From Saccharopolyspora ipomoeae (lineage in GTDB: Bacteria > Actinomycetota > Actinomycetes > Mycobacteriales > Pseudonocardiaceae): 64,000 nucleotides of DNA. Position numbers and translations under genes: made by a program. Under the pieces are notes generated by a model, which saw only the letters and a list, made by a program, of their open reading frames with translations, was not told the DNA's origin and ran no database searches. The stretch spans positions 310,001-374,000 of the forward strand of contig NZ_JASAOF010000002.1 of NCBI RefSeq assembly GCF_029952525.1, written 5' to 3'. Of the stretch, positions 50,742-61,101 are shown piece by piece; position 1 is the stretch's first letter; every line of letters starts with the position of its first letter.

Positions 50742-51694
50742 CACCCAGCTCCTCCGCCGGACCAGCCTCGCTTGCGCGCCATCACGAACCGCACCACGTC
50801 GGCGATCCAGTCGGAATCGGTCCGCAGCACCAGGTGCGCGCACCCGGCCCTGCGCAGAACTCCCGCCACGTCGTCGCGGTGCGCGGCCGCCGCAGCGGCG
50901 AACTCCTTGCGCAGCACCGGACTCGTGTGCACCTCACGTCGTTTGCCCGTCTCCGGATCCGACAGCAGCACCGTGCCCACGTCCGGCAGCTCCACGTCGC
51001 GCGGATCGAGCACCTCGATCGCCAACAGCGAATGCCGGGCGCCCAAACCGCGCAACGCCCGCTGCCAGTCGGTCGGACCCAGGAAATCGGAGACCACCAC
51101 CGCCAGCCCTCGCCGCCGCGGCGGACGGCGCAGCGACTCCAGCAGCGACGCCAGGTTCCCCCGCGTGCCCTCCGGGGCGCGCGGGGTCTCGGCGACCTTC
51201 TTCAGCAGCGCCCGGGCATGACCCGACCCGCCGCGCGCCGGCAACCGGTGCTGACCGGTGCCGTTGTCGACGACAGCACCGATCCGGTTGCCGCCACCGC
51301 TGGTCAGGAACATCACCGCGGCCAGCGCCGCCACCGCCAGCTCCCGCTTGTCGCACGCGGCGGTGCCGAAGTCCAGGCTCGGCGACAGGTCCATCGCCAC
51401 CCACGTCTCCAGCTCGCGGTCGGCAACGGTCTGCCGGATGTGCGGTTCGGCCATGCGCGCGGTGACCGCCCAGTCCATCCGCCGCACGTCGTCGCCCGGC
51501 TGGTAGCTGCGGGCCTCCCCCGGCTCGCTGCCCGGTCCGGGCACCAGGCCCAGGTGGTTGCCCTGCAACAGCCCGTCGAGCCTGCCGCGCACGGTCAGCT
51601 CCAGCGCGCGCAGCGCGACCTCCATGCGCCCGGTCTCCAGGGCCGGTGGCGCCCAGGCCGGGCGGTCACCGCCGTCGTGCTCGGGTGCCGCCAC
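50741..51694 (-). CDS. DUF58 domain protein of the MoxR cassette (Rv1480 type)
   Basis: 317 aa. DUF58 landmarks: GSEPGEARSYQPGDDVRRMDWAVTARM near residue 55-80, RELETWVAMDLSPSLDFG, and VVSDFLGPTDW. The GTG at 51694 follows GGGGAGGGG and starts 15 bases past the moxR stop codon at 51709, so the three genes moxR, DUF58, VWA are an operon with close or overlapping junctions. DUF58 proteins carry a VWA-like fold and pair with MoxR ATPases. No membrane segment. Confidence 0.92.
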   Translation of the reverse strand: MAAPEHDGGDRPAWAPPALETGRMEVALRALELTVRGRLDGLLQGNHLGLVPGPGSEPGEARSYQPGDDVRRMDWAVTARMAEPHIRQTVADRELETWVAMDLSPSLDFGTAACDKRELAVAALAAVMFLTSGGGNRIGAVVDNGTGQHRLPARGGSGHARALLKKVAETPRAPEGTRGNLASLLESLRRPPRRRGLAVVVSDFLGPTDWQRALRGLGARHSLLAIEVLDPRDVELPDVGTVLLSDPETGKRREVHTSPVLRKEFAAAAAAHRDDVAGVLRRAGCAHLVLRTDSDWIADVVRFVMARKRGWSGGGAG

Positions 51695-51708
51695 GTCAGC
51701 CCCTCCCC

Positions 51709-52836
<1,128 letters not shown>

Positions 52837-53007
52837 TCTCAGCCTCCTCGTCGATGCGGCCTCGTCGGGCCGATCAAGATCCTGGCACGCCCCCCGCGCA
52901 CGGCGCACGAGGGGGCGCATCGAACCCCCACCCAACCTCATGGCCGGTATGACGGCTGTGAAGCGAGGCCGCTTCGGTCTCCGCGCGTCGTGCCGGGACC
53001 GGATCGA

Positions 53008-53033
53008 AGAGCATTGATTTCATTCGGCACTGA
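53008..53033. repeat. Dispersed motif GAGCATTGATTTC-N6-CACTGAA, copy 2
   Basis: Same bases and spacing as 40843-40868, in an AT-rich stretch (53005-53065) between the moxR start and the end of the mobA-like gene. Here the inverted repeat is imperfect. Role unknown. Confidence 0.55.
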
Positions 53034-53095
53034 AGAAATAGAGGTTTTTAATGCTTTGCGGCGAGCCGCTCCCCTCCTCTGCGGGATCATCCCGG

Positions 53096-53668
53096 TCAGG
53101 AGTCGGCGGCCTGCGCTCTGTCGAGGTCATCGGGGGTGTCCACGTCGGACACCTCAGCTGTGGTGGCGTCGACGCGAACCGGGTCGAGCGCTTCGAAGAG
53201 GGCTCGCACCGGGCGGTTCCGGACCTCCGACGGCATGGCATCGCGCAGCGGGCGCACCCGCCAGACCCCGAGGAGCCACTGCGGGCGTCCCCCGGGCTCG
53301 GCGAGCACCGCTCCCCCGGCTTCCGGGTCGGTGCGCAGCGCGTCGCGCAGCCGCGCGACGGTCTCGCGCGTGAGATGCGGATGATCGGCCGCGAGGATCG
53401 CGACGACGCCCTCGTCGGCGTCGAGGCAGCGCAGCCCGGCGTCCACGGCCGCCAGCGGCCCTCCCCCGGCCGGGTCCTCGACCGTCCAGCGCACCCCCGC
53501 CGCGGCCGGGCGCCGCGGACCCACGACCACCACCGGATCGGCACCGCTGAGCGCTGCGAGCGTGCGGTCGAGCAGGGTGCGGCCGCCGACCGGGAGCATC
53601 ACCTTGTCCACGCCGCCGAGCCTGCTCGCCCGGCCCCCGGCCAGAACCACCGCCGCGAAATCCGCCAC
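53096..53668 (-). CDS. mobA: Molybdenum cofactor guanylyltransferase-like nucleotidyltransferase
   Basis: 190 aa NTP-transferase fold. Signature VVLAGGRASRLGGVDKVMLPVGGRTLL (LAGGxxxRxGxxK loop, about 7-32) and AADHPHLT (metal-binding Asp, about 97) fit MobA, which adds GMP to molybdopterin, although a MobA/other sugar-nucleotide or MocA-like enzyme cannot be excluded. The molybdopterin nitrate reductase encoded at 57620 would need MobA-type bis-MGD cofactor, which supports the call. GTG 53668 stands immediately after GGGGGA, so its spacing is poor. Confidence 0.75.
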   Translation of the reverse strand: MADFAAVVLAGGRASRLGGVDKVMLPVGGRTLLDRTLAALSGADPVVVVGPRRPAAAGVRWTVEDPAGGGPLAAVDAGLRCLDADEGVVAILAADHPHLTRETVARLRDALRTDPEAGGAVLAEPGGRPQWLLGVWRVRPLRDAMPSEVRNRPVRALFEALDPVRVDATTAEVSDVDTPDDLDRAQAADS

Positions 53669-53715
53669 TCCCCCATGTTCGCAGGTCGCCCCGTGATCGC
53701 CGGCGACGAGGCGGT

Positions 53716-55026
53716 TCAGAGCACGCGCACCGCGTACCCGGTGATGCCGCTGTAGCGGACCGGGGCCACCCGGACCCGGGAACCGGAGTACGGCGCCTCG
53801 ACCATCTTGCCGTTGCCCAGGTAGAGGGCGACGTGGTGGATGGCGCCGCCGTCGTCCCAGAACAGCATGTCGCCGCGGCGCATCTGCGACAGCGGGACGC
53901 GCTTGCCGGACTGGGCCTGGTAGCCGCTGTAGTGGTCCAGCGAGACCCCGGCGGCGGCGAACGCGTAGATCATCAGCCCGGAGCAGTCGAACCCGATCTT
54001 GGCGTAATCGCCGTAGGAGTCGGCCACTCCCCCGTCGCGGATGCCGCGCGTCGGGCCGCGCGAGTTGCCTCCGCCCCAGGCGTAGGGCATGCCCAGCTGG
54101 GACATCGCTCGCGAGATGACGGCCTCGACGTCGCCGGAGGCGGAGGAGGCCGGGGCGCTGCTGCCCGCCTGGTGCTCGGAGGCCGAGGCGGCGTGGGCGG
54201 CCGCGGCCTGCTCCTCGCGGGCCTTGTCCTCCTGCCACTGCTCGTAGTCGGCGCGCTGGGCCTGCAGCCCCGAGACGTGCGACCGGGCGGCGTCGAGCTC
54301 GGCCTGGACCGAGTCGCGGTCAGCGCGCAACCCCTCGGCCTGCTGGGTCTGCTGGGTGCGGGCCTGGATGGCCGCCTGCTGGGCGGTCTCGGCGGCCGCG
54401 CGGGCCTCGTCGGCGGCCTGGCGCTTGGCCTCGGCCTCGTCGAGGGCGGCACGGGTCAGCGAGTCCTTGTTGACCTTCTCGATGCGGGCGCGTTCGAGGT
54501 CGTCGAGGACGTCGAGCTGGGAGTCGCTGATGGCGTCGAGCAGCGAGGCGCGCTCCAGCATCTCCTGCGGGTTGCGGGCGCCGACGTAGGCGGTGATCGA
54601 TCCGAGCCTGCTGCCCTGCCGGTAGCTGCTGGCGGCGAACTGGTCGAGCCTGCTGCGCTGCTCCTCGATCCGGCCGGCGGCGGCGCGGGCCTCGGCGGCC
54701 GCGGCGTCGGCGGCGGTGCGGGCCTGGCCGTAGGCGGACTCGGCGCGCTGGAGGTCGACGCGGGCCTTGTTGGCGTCCTCCATCTTGACCTCGACCTGCG
54801 ACTGCAGGCCGACCAGGCGGGACTCGGCCTCGGCCAGCCGGTTGGCGAGCTCACCGGCCTGGCCCGCGGTGCGCTGGGCGTCGGCCTCGCCGGACTGGAT
54901 CTCGGCGTCGCTGGGGTTCGGCGGAGGTGCCGGGACCGCCGCGCCGGTACCGGTGGCGCTGAGAGCGACCGCGCCGAGCAGCACCAGCACGCCGATCCTG
55001 CGCGCGCCTCGTTTCGTGGACAACAC
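53716..55026 (-). CDS. ripA: RipA-like NlpC/P60 peptidoglycan endopeptidase
   Basis: 436 aa. Signal peptide (RRIGVLVLLGAVALSATGTGAAVPA), long Gln/Ala/Glu-rich coiled coil (about 40-280), Ser/Ala linker, then an NlpC/P60 domain with catalytic Cys in KIGFDCSGL (about 356), His in AIHHVALYLG (about 402) and a third polar residue. It cleaves within the stem peptide for cell separation, like mycobacterial RipA, whose gene also sits beside moxR. GTG 55026 follows GGAGGTGAC. Unlike mycobacteria there is no second RipB-type gene next to it. Confidence 0.93.
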   Translation of the reverse strand: MLSTKRGARRIGVLVLLGAVALSATGTGAAVPAPPPNPSDAEIQSGEADAQRTAGQAGELANRLAEAESRLVGLQSQVEVKMEDANKARVDLQRAESAYGQARTAADAAAAEARAAAGRIEEQRSRLDQFAASSYRQGSRLGSITAYVGARNPQEMLERASLLDAISDSQLDVLDDLERARIEKVNKDSLTRAALDEAEAKRQAADEARAAAETAQQAAIQARTQQTQQAEGLRADRDSVQAELDAARSHVSGLQAQRADYEQWQEDKAREEQAAAAHAASASEHQAGSSAPASSASGDVEAVISRAMSQLGMPYAWGGGNSRGPTRGIRDGGVADSYGDYAKIGFDCSGLMIYAFAAAGVSLDHYSGYQAQSGKRVPLSQMRRGDMLFWDDGGAIHHVALYLGNGKMVEAPYSGSRVRVAPVRYSGITGYAVRVL

Positions 55027-55163
55027 CCGTCACCTCCAGCAGATGCACCCGTTCGGAGTCGAACATTAATCCGAACGGAGTCACAATCAGCTGCAGTTTT
55101 GCATTGCCGCACCAGACGCACCACGCGAAACGAACGTTTCGTTTGCAACGTCAACCACTCGTG

Positions 55164-56045
55164 TCACATCTGTTCCCACGTGGTGGGATCTCCCCAGGTG
55201 CGCAGCGGCTCGTCGGAGTCGATCAGCGGGGCGTCGGCGAGACCGGGCAGGACCTCGGTCAGCGGGCCGCGCAGGACGGCGTCGGCGATGTCGTCGTAGG
55301 GGGTGGGCTCGGCGTTGCAGATGATCAGCTTCGCGCCCGCCCGGGCGGCCATCTCCGCGAACGCCGCGGCCGGGTGCACCGTCAGCGAGGTCCCCGCGGC
55401 CAGGAACAGGTCGCAGTCCAGGGCGGCGCGGCGCGCCTCGCGCACCACCTCGGCGTCGAGGGCCTGACCGAAGAACACCGTCCCGGACTTGAGGATGCCG
55501 CCGCAGGAGCGGCAGTCCGGATCGGGCTCGCCGTCGGCGACCCGCTGCAGGGCGTCGGTCATGGCACCGGTGGCGCCGCAGTGCACGCACACCGTCCGGC
55601 GCATCGTGCCGTGCAGCTCCAGGACCCGGTCGCGGGCGAGCCCGGCCTGCTGGTGCAGCTCGTCGATGTTCTGGGTCAGCAGCGCCCCCAGCCGCCCGGC
55701 GTCGTCGAGGTCGACGAACGCGCGGTGGGCGGCGTTGGGCTCGGCGTGCCAGGCGGGGTTGGCCGCGCGGGCCTGCCACGCGCGCACGCGGACGTCCTCG
55801 TCGGCGAGGTAGCTGTCGATGTCGGTCAGCCGCGCCGCCTGCGGGTTGCGGGTCCAGACCCCGTCGGGTCCCCGGAAGTCGGGGATGCCCGAGGCGGTGG
55901 ACACCCCGGCCCCGGTGAGCGCGGTGATGCGGCGGGCGGCGCCGAACAGGTGGCGGGCGCGTTGCCAGGTCGCCCCGTCGTCCCGGGATGCGCCGTCGTC
56001 GTTCCGGAGCGAGACGTCGTCGGACTCCGGGCCAGGTTGGGTCAC
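55164..56045 (-). CDS. Sir2-family NAD-dependent protein deacylase
   Basis: 293 aa. NAD-binding TGAGVSTASGIPDFRG (about 44-59), QNIDELHQQAG and catalytic His in ELHGTMRR (about 144), and a Cys4 zinc site (CVHCG at about 151-155; CRSCGG about 178-183). NAD-dependent removal of acyl groups from lysines. GTG 56045 has TTGGAGAC close upstream. Divergent from the nitrate operon, with which it shares a 187-bp regulatory region. Confidence 0.9.
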   Translation of the reverse strand: MTQPGPESDDVSLRNDDGASRDDGATWQRARHLFGAARRITALTGAGVSTASGIPDFRGPDGVWTRNPQAARLTDIDSYLADEDVRVRAWQARAANPAWHAEPNAAHRAFVDLDDAGRLGALLTQNIDELHQQAGLARDRVLELHGTMRRTVCVHCGATGAMTDALQRVADGEPDPDCRSCGGILKSGTVFFGQALDAEVVREARRAALDCDLFLAAGTSLTVHPAAAFAEMAARAGAKLIICNAEPTPYDDIADAVLRGPLTEVLPGLADAPLIDSDEPLRTWGDPTTWEQM

Positions 56046-56129
56046 GTCTCCAAGGTGCCACGGCGCGGAACGGGAACGAGCCACCGGGGGCGGCCTGTGT
56101 CGCCGGTCACGGCCTTCCTGACCGGCGGC

Positions 56130-56167
56130 GGGACGATCATGTGAAGCCCGTTTTTCCTGCCGGTAAC
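56130..56167 (-). promoter_or_regulatory. Candidate GlnR box upstream of the nitrate operon
   Basis: Read on the minus strand: GTTAC-N6-GAAAA-N6-TTCAC-N6-GTCCC, against the actinobacterial GlnR pattern GTNAC-N6-GAAAC-N6-GTNAC-N6-GAAAC. Three of four half-sites match well (5/5, 4/5, 4/5, 2/5). It ends 66 bp before the TTG of the transporter gene. Confidence 0.4.
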
Positions 56168-56232
56168 GCGTGGCAATTCAACGGGAAACAGGCGGTTCCT
56201 ACCTTCGTGGCAACCCGTTGAGAGGAGCCGCG

Positions 56233-57627
56233 TTGACTGCGAACGCACGGGCCCCGAGAGGCCGTTGGATCGAGGGCTGGGACCCGGAGAACGAGGACCT
56301 CTGGGAATCCACCGGCAAGCACGTCGCGCGCCGGAACCTGATCTTCTCCATCATCTCCGAGCACATCGGCTTCTCCATCTGGAGCATCTGGTCGGTCCTG
56401 GTCCTGTTCATGGGCCCGGACATCGGACTGCCGTTCACGGCGTCGGAGAAGTTCCTGCTGGTGATCACCCCGAACCTGGTGGGCGCCGTGCTGCGGCTGC
56501 CCTACGCGGCGGCGGTGACCCGCTTCGGCGGCCGGAACTGGACCATCTTCAGCGCGCTGCTGCTGCTGGTGCCCGCCGGTCTGGCGTTCCACTTCGTGCA
56601 GCAGCCGGGCACGCCGCTGTGGGTGTTCATGCTCATCGGCGCCACGGCCGGTGTCGGCGGCGGCAACTTCGCCTCGTCGATGACCAACATCACGATCTTC
56701 TTCCCGCAGCGGCTGCAGGGCTGGGCGCTGGGCCTCAACGCCGGTGGCGGCAACATCGGCGTGGCCACCATCCAGGTGGTGGGCCTGCTGGTGATCGCCT
56801 TCGCGGGCAACACCCACCCGTCCTACGTGGCGGCGATCTACCTGCCGCTGATCGCGGTGTCGGCGATCTGCGCGGCGCTGTTCATGGACAACGTCGACGC
56901 CATCAAGGCCAAGCCGGGCGCGCTGGCCGAGGCCTGCCGCAGCAGGCACACCTGGTGGATCTCGTTGCTGTACGTGGGCACCTTCGGGTCGTTCATCGGG
57001 TTCAGCTTCGCGTTCGGCCTGGTGCTGCAGACCGAGTTCGACTTCACCCCGCTGCAGGCGGCGTCCTGGACGTTCCTGGGCCCGCTGGTGGGGTCGGTGT
57101 CGCGGCCGCTGGGCGGCTGGCTGGCCGACCGGGTCGGCGGTGCGCGGGTGACGCTGTGGAACTTCGTGCTCATGGCCGCCGGTGTGGCGGTGCTGCTGGT
57201 GGCCTCCGCGCAGGGCTCGTTCGGGCTGTACGTGGCGGCGTTCATCGCGCTGTTCCTGCTGACCGGCCTGGGCAACGGCTCGACCTACAAGATGATCCCG
57301 GCGGTCTACGCCGAGGAGGCCGAGGACGAGGTGACCTCCGGCGGTGAGGCCGTGGCGGCCTTCGCCAAGGCGCGGCGCCTGTCCGGTGCGGTCATCGGCA
57401 TCGCCGGGGCGATCGGCGCGCTCGGCGGGGTGGGCATCAACCTGGCGTTCCGCTCGTCCTACGGCGGCGCCGCGGCCAGCGGTGACGGGGCGCTGATGGT
57501 GTTCCTCGCCTACTACCTGGTGTGCGTGCTGGTGACCTGGGCGGTGTACCTGCGGGGTGCGCTCAAGCCCGGTCGGGTTCCGGCGGGTCGGCCGGAGAAG
57601 CGGACCGCGGAGGCAGGCCGTGCCTGA
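56233..57627 (+). CDS. narK: NarK-type nitrate/nitrite MFS transporter
   Basis: 464 aa, 12 helices. The nitrate-porter signature GxxxGxGxxN is seen in ATAGVGGGNFASSMTNI (helix 5) and in GLGNGSTYKMIP (helix 11), and LRLPYAAAVTRFGGR is the loop 2-3 motif. The TTG at 56233 is preferred because GAGAGGAG ends five bases upstream; an ATG at 56170 would add 21 unlikely residues. First gene of the nitrate assimilation operon; the reductase gene overlaps its 3' end by 8 bp. It brings nitrate in (or exchanges nitrite). Confidence 0.93.
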   Translation: MTANARAPRGRWIEGWDPENEDLWESTGKHVARRNLIFSIISEHIGFSIWSIWSVLVLFMGPDIGLPFTASEKFLLVITPNLVGAVLRLPYAAAVTRFGGRNWTIFSALLLLVPAGLAFHFVQQPGTPLWVFMLIGATAGVGGGNFASSMTNITIFFPQRLQGWALGLNAGGGNIGVATIQVVGLLVIAFAGNTHPSYVAAIYLPLIAVSAICAALFMDNVDAIKAKPGALAEACRSRHTWWISLLYVGTFGSFIGFSFAFGLVLQTEFDFTPLQAASWTFLGPLVGSVSRPLGGWLADRVGGARVTLWNFVLMAAGVAVLLVASAQGSFGLYVAAFIALFLLTGLGNGSTYKMIPAVYAEEAEDEVTSGGEAVAAFAKARRLSGAVIGIAGAIGALGGVGINLAFRSSYGGAAASGDGALMVFLAYYLVCVLVTWAVYLRGALKPGRVPAGRPEKRTAEAGRA

Positions 57628-59695
57628 CGTTCGAACCGTGGCCACGCACTGCCCGTACTGCGCCCTGCAGTGCGGCACCCGGCTCACGCGCGAGCGGCGC
57701 GGGGTGTCGGTGCGGCCGACGGACTTCCCGGTGAACCGGGGCGGGCTGTGCCAGAAGGGGTGGACCGCTCCGTCCCTGCTGGACGTCGCCGACCGGCTGC
57801 GCCACCCGATGGTGCGCCGCGACGGCGAGCTCGTCCCGGTGTCCTGGGACATCGCGCTCGACACCATCGCCACGGGTCTCGATCGCATCCGGGCCGAGCG
57901 CGGCCCGGATGCGATCGGGGTGTTCGGCGGTGGCGGTCTCACCAACGAGAAGGCCTACCTGCTGGGCAAGTTCGCGCGGCTGGCGCTGGGCACGAGCCAG
58001 ATCGACTACAACGGCCGGTTCTGCATGTCCTCGGCCGCCGCGGCCGGCAACGCGGCGTTCGGGGTGGACCGGGGGCTGCCGTTCCCGGTGACCGACCTGG
58101 GCGGGGCCGACGTGGTGCTGCTGGCCGGGGCGAACCCGGCCGAGACGATGCCGCCGCTGATGCAGCACTTGCGGTCGCCGGAGCTGATCGTCATCGACCC
58201 GCGCCGCACGGCCACGGCCGAGCAGGCGGCGCTGCACCTGCAGCCGCTGCCGGGCACGGATCTGGCGCTCGCGCTGGGACTGCTGCACATCGCGGTCGTC
58301 GACGGCCGCAGCGACACCGGCTACATCGCCGAGCGCACCGGCGGCTTCGAGTCCGCCTGGCAGCGGGCGATGTCGTGGTGGCCGGAGCGGGTCGAGCGGG
58401 TCACCGGCGTCCCGGTGTCCGAGCAGCGCCAGGCGGTGCGGATGCTCGCCGAGGCCGGCAGCGCGTACGTGCTCACCGGCCGCGGCGCCGAGCAGCACAG
58501 CAAGGGCGTGGACACCGTCTCGGGGTTCATCAACCTGGCGCTGGCGCTGGGCCTGCCGGGTCGTCCCGGTGGCGGGTACGGCTGCCTGACCGGGCAGGGC
58601 AACGGCCAGGGCGGCCGGGAGCACGGCCAGAAGGCCGATCAGCTGCCCGGCTACCGGATGATCACCGATCAGGCCGCGCGCGAGCACGTCGCCGAGGTGT
58701 GGGGCGTGCCCCCGGAGGAGCTGCCCGGCCCGGGTCGCTCGGCCTACGAGCTGCTGGACGCGCTGGGCACCGAGGACGGGCCGAGCGCGCTGCTGGTCTT
58801 CGGTTCCAACCCGGTGGTCTCGGCGCCCAACGCCGCCCACGTGACCGACCGCCTGAAGGCCCTGGACCTGCTGGTGGTGGCCGACTTCGTGCCGTCGGAG
58901 ACCACCGAGCTGGCCGACGTGGTGCTGCCGGTGACCCAGTGGGCCGAGGAGGAGGGCACCATGACCAACCTGGAGGGCCGCGTCCTGCGGCGCCGCGGGT
59001 TGCAGGTGCCCCCGGGGCACGCGCGCAGCGACCTGGAGGTGCTGCACGGCATCGCCACCCGGCTGGGCGAGCCAGGGCACCGCTACCCCACTCGGCCGCG
59101 CGAGGTCTTCGAAGAGCTGCGCCGCGCCTCGGCCGGTGGCAAGGCCGACTACTCGGGCATCAGCTACGAGCGCCTCGACGCCGGGGAGGCGCTGCACTGG
59201 CCGTGCCCGGACGGCGAGCACCCGGGAACGCCCCGGCTGTTCCTGGACGGTTTCGCCCACGCCGACGGACGCGCGCGGTTCGTCCCGGTCGAGCACCGCG
59301 AGGCCGGTGACGTCCCGGCCGAGGTGTTCCCGCTGACCGCCACGACCGGCCGCGTGCTGGCGCAGTACCAGTCGGGGGCGCAGACCCGCCGGGTCGCCGA
59401 GCTCAACGAGGCGGCTCCCGAGGCGTTCGTGGAGGTCCACCCGGACACCGCCGCTCGCGCGGGGCTGGCCGAGGGCGCGCGGGCGCGGGTGACCTCGCCG
59501 CGCGGCAGCACCGTCGCCACCGTGCGGCTGGTCCCGACGATGCGCACCGACACGGTGTTCCTGCCGTTCCACTTCCCCGGCGACGGGCGGGCGAACCTGC
59601 TCACCTCCGACGCGCTGGACCCGCGCAGCCGGATGCCGGAGTTCAAGGTCAGCGCGGTGCGCCTGGAACCGGAGCGGGAGGTGGTCGCGCCATGA
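57620..59695 (+). CDS. nasA: Assimilatory nitrate reductase, molybdopterin catalytic subunit
   Basis: 691 aa. N-terminal [4Fe-4S] site CPYCALQC...GLCQKGW (about 12-53), then a molybdopterin oxidoreductase fold; the Mo-ligand Cys is in YNGRFCMSSA (about 133), typical of NasA/NarB. The C-terminal cofactor-binding cap (DVPAEVFPLTATTGRVLAQYQSGAQTRR region) is present. Reduces nitrate to nitrite in the cytoplasm with electrons from the next gene product. GTG 57620 follows GGAGG and lies within the end of narK; the 3' end overlaps the next gene by ATGA. Confidence 0.93.
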   Translation: MPDVRTVATHCPYCALQCGTRLTRERRGVSVRPTDFPVNRGGLCQKGWTAPSLLDVADRLRHPMVRRDGELVPVSWDIALDTIATGLDRIRAERGPDAIGVFGGGGLTNEKAYLLGKFARLALGTSQIDYNGRFCMSSAAAAGNAAFGVDRGLPFPVTDLGGADVVLLAGANPAETMPPLMQHLRSPELIVIDPRRTATAEQAALHLQPLPGTDLALALGLLHIAVVDGRSDTGYIAERTGGFESAWQRAMSWWPERVERVTGVPVSEQRQAVRMLAEAGSAYVLTGRGAEQHSKGVDTVSGFINLALALGLPGRPGGGYGCLTGQGNGQGGREHGQKADQLPGYRMITDQAAREHVAEVWGVPPEELPGPGRSAYELLDALGTEDGPSALLVFGSNPVVSAPNAAHVTDRLKALDLLVVADFVPSETTELADVVLPVTQWAEEEGTMTNLEGRVLRRRGLQVPPGHARSDLEVLHGIATRLGEPGHRYPTRPREVFEELRRASAGGKADYSGISYERLDAGEALHWPCPDGEHPGTPRLFLDGFAHADGRARFVPVEHREAGDVPAEVFPLTATTGRVLAQYQSGAQTRRVAELNEAAPEAFVEVHPDTAARAGLAEGARARVTSPRGSTVATVRLVPTMRTDTVFLPFHFPGDGRANLLTSDALDPRSRMPEFKVSAVRLEPEREVVAP

Positions 59696-61101
59696 CCGCC
59701 CTCAACCCGACCGCCGGGCGGGTCGTCGTGGTCGGCAACGGCCCGGCCGCGCACCGCTTCGTCGAGCGCCTGCGCGCGCTGGGCCACGACGGCCCGGTGA
59801 CCGTGCTCGGCGCCGAGGGGCGGCCCGCCTACAACCGGGTGCTGCTGGGCTCGGTGCTGGACGGGTCGCTGCCCGCCGGCGCGGTGTCGCTGCCGGAGCT
59901 CGACGCCGAGGTGCACCTCGGGTGCGCGGTGACCGACATCGACCGGGTGCAGCGGGTGGTACGCGCCGAGGACGGCCGCGAGTTCGGCTACGACGCGCTG
60001 GTGCTGGCCACCGGGGCGCGGCCGCTGGTGCCGGAGGTGCGGGGTCTGGGCGCCGAGCGGCTCACCGCGCTGCGCACCCTCGACGACTGCGCGCGCCTGG
60101 TGGAGGGCACCGGCCCGGTCGCGGTGCTCGGTGGCGGTGTGCTCGGGGTGGAGACCGCGCGGGCGCTGCTGGCGCGCGGGCACCGGGTCACCCTGGTGCA
60201 CCGCGAGGAACACCTGATGGACCGCCAGCTCGACGAGGTCGGCGGCCGGATGCTGGCCGAGCGGCTGACCGCGCTCGGGGTGGACGTGCGAGTGGGAGTG
60301 AAGGCCGGTTCGTACCGGGCGCCGGTGCTGCGGCTCGGCGACGGCGAGGAGGTCCCGGCCGAGCGGGTGGTGGCCTGCACCGGGGTGTGGCCGAACGTGA
60401 CGCTCGCGCAGCGCGCCGGGGTGTCGATCAACCGCGGTGTGGTCGTCGACGACCTGCTGCGCACCAGCGATGAGCGCATCCACGCGATCGGCGACTGCGC
60501 CGAGCACCGCGGCACCACGCCCGGCCTGGTCGGCGCGGCCTGGGAGCAGGCCGAGGCGCTGGCGGCACACCTGTCTTCCGGTCGCGACGCGGCGCACTCC
60601 GGGACCCGGGTCGTGTCGCGGCTCAAGGCCCGGGGCATCGACCTGGTCTCGGTCGGTTCGGTGCGCGCGCTGGGCGCGCCCGACGCCGAGATCGTCACGC
60701 TGTCGGACCCGGCGCGGGGCCGCTACGCCAAGCTCGCGCTGCGCTCCGGGCGGATCTCCGGCGCGGTGCTGCTGGGGTTCCCGGCCGCGATCGCCGCCGT
60801 GAGCCAGCTGCACGACCGGGACCTGCCGATGCCCGCTGACCGGTTGTCGCTGCTGCTGGGCACCCCGACGGCGGTGCCGGGCGCTCCGGTGGAGCTGCCC
60901 GAGGACGCGGTGCTGTGCCGCTGCAACAACGTCACCAAGAAGTCCCTGATCACCGCCTGGCACGGAGGTGCCCGCTCGGTCGCCGAGCTGGCCAGGGCAA
61001 CGCGGGCGACCACCGGCTGCGGGGGCTGCGTCGACGACGTCGGCCGGCTCTGCGGCTCGTTGGCGGATCGCATCGAATCAGAAAGGGAGGGCGCGGCATG
61101 A
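59692..61101 (+). CDS. FAD/NAD(P)-dependent oxidoreductase with C-terminal BFD-type [2Fe-2S] domain, electron-transfer subunit
   Basis: 469 aa. Two Rossmann motifs (VVVGNGPAAHRFVERL at about 11-26 and VAVLGGGVLGVETARALLARG) and FAD-binding IGDCAEHRG frame a NirB-like flavoprotein. Unlike full NirB it stops after a BFD-type [2Fe-2S] cluster (CRCNNVTKK at about 409, TTGCGGCVDDVGRLC). Best reading: the NasB-type electron donor to the nitrate reductase. Start and stop overlap both neighbours (ATGA). Paralogous to the N-terminal half of the following gene. Confidence 0.88.
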   Translation: MTALNPTAGRVVVVGNGPAAHRFVERLRALGHDGPVTVLGAEGRPAYNRVLLGSVLDGSLPAGAVSLPELDAEVHLGCAVTDIDRVQRVVRAEDGREFGYDALVLATGARPLVPEVRGLGAERLTALRTLDDCARLVEGTGPVAVLGGGVLGVETARALLARGHRVTLVHREEHLMDRQLDEVGGRMLAERLTALGVDVRVGVKAGSYRAPVLRLGDGEEVPAERVVACTGVWPNVTLAQRAGVSINRGVVVDDLLRTSDERIHAIGDCAEHRGTTPGLVGAAWEQAEALAAHLSSGRDAAHSGTRVVSRLKARGIDLVSVGSVRALGAPDAEIVTLSDPARGRYAKLALRSGRISGAVLLGFPAAIAAVSQLHDRDLPMPADRLSLLLGTPTAVPGAPVELPEDAVLCRCNNVTKKSLITAWHGGARSVAELARATRATTGCGGCVDDVGRLCGSLADRIESEREGAA

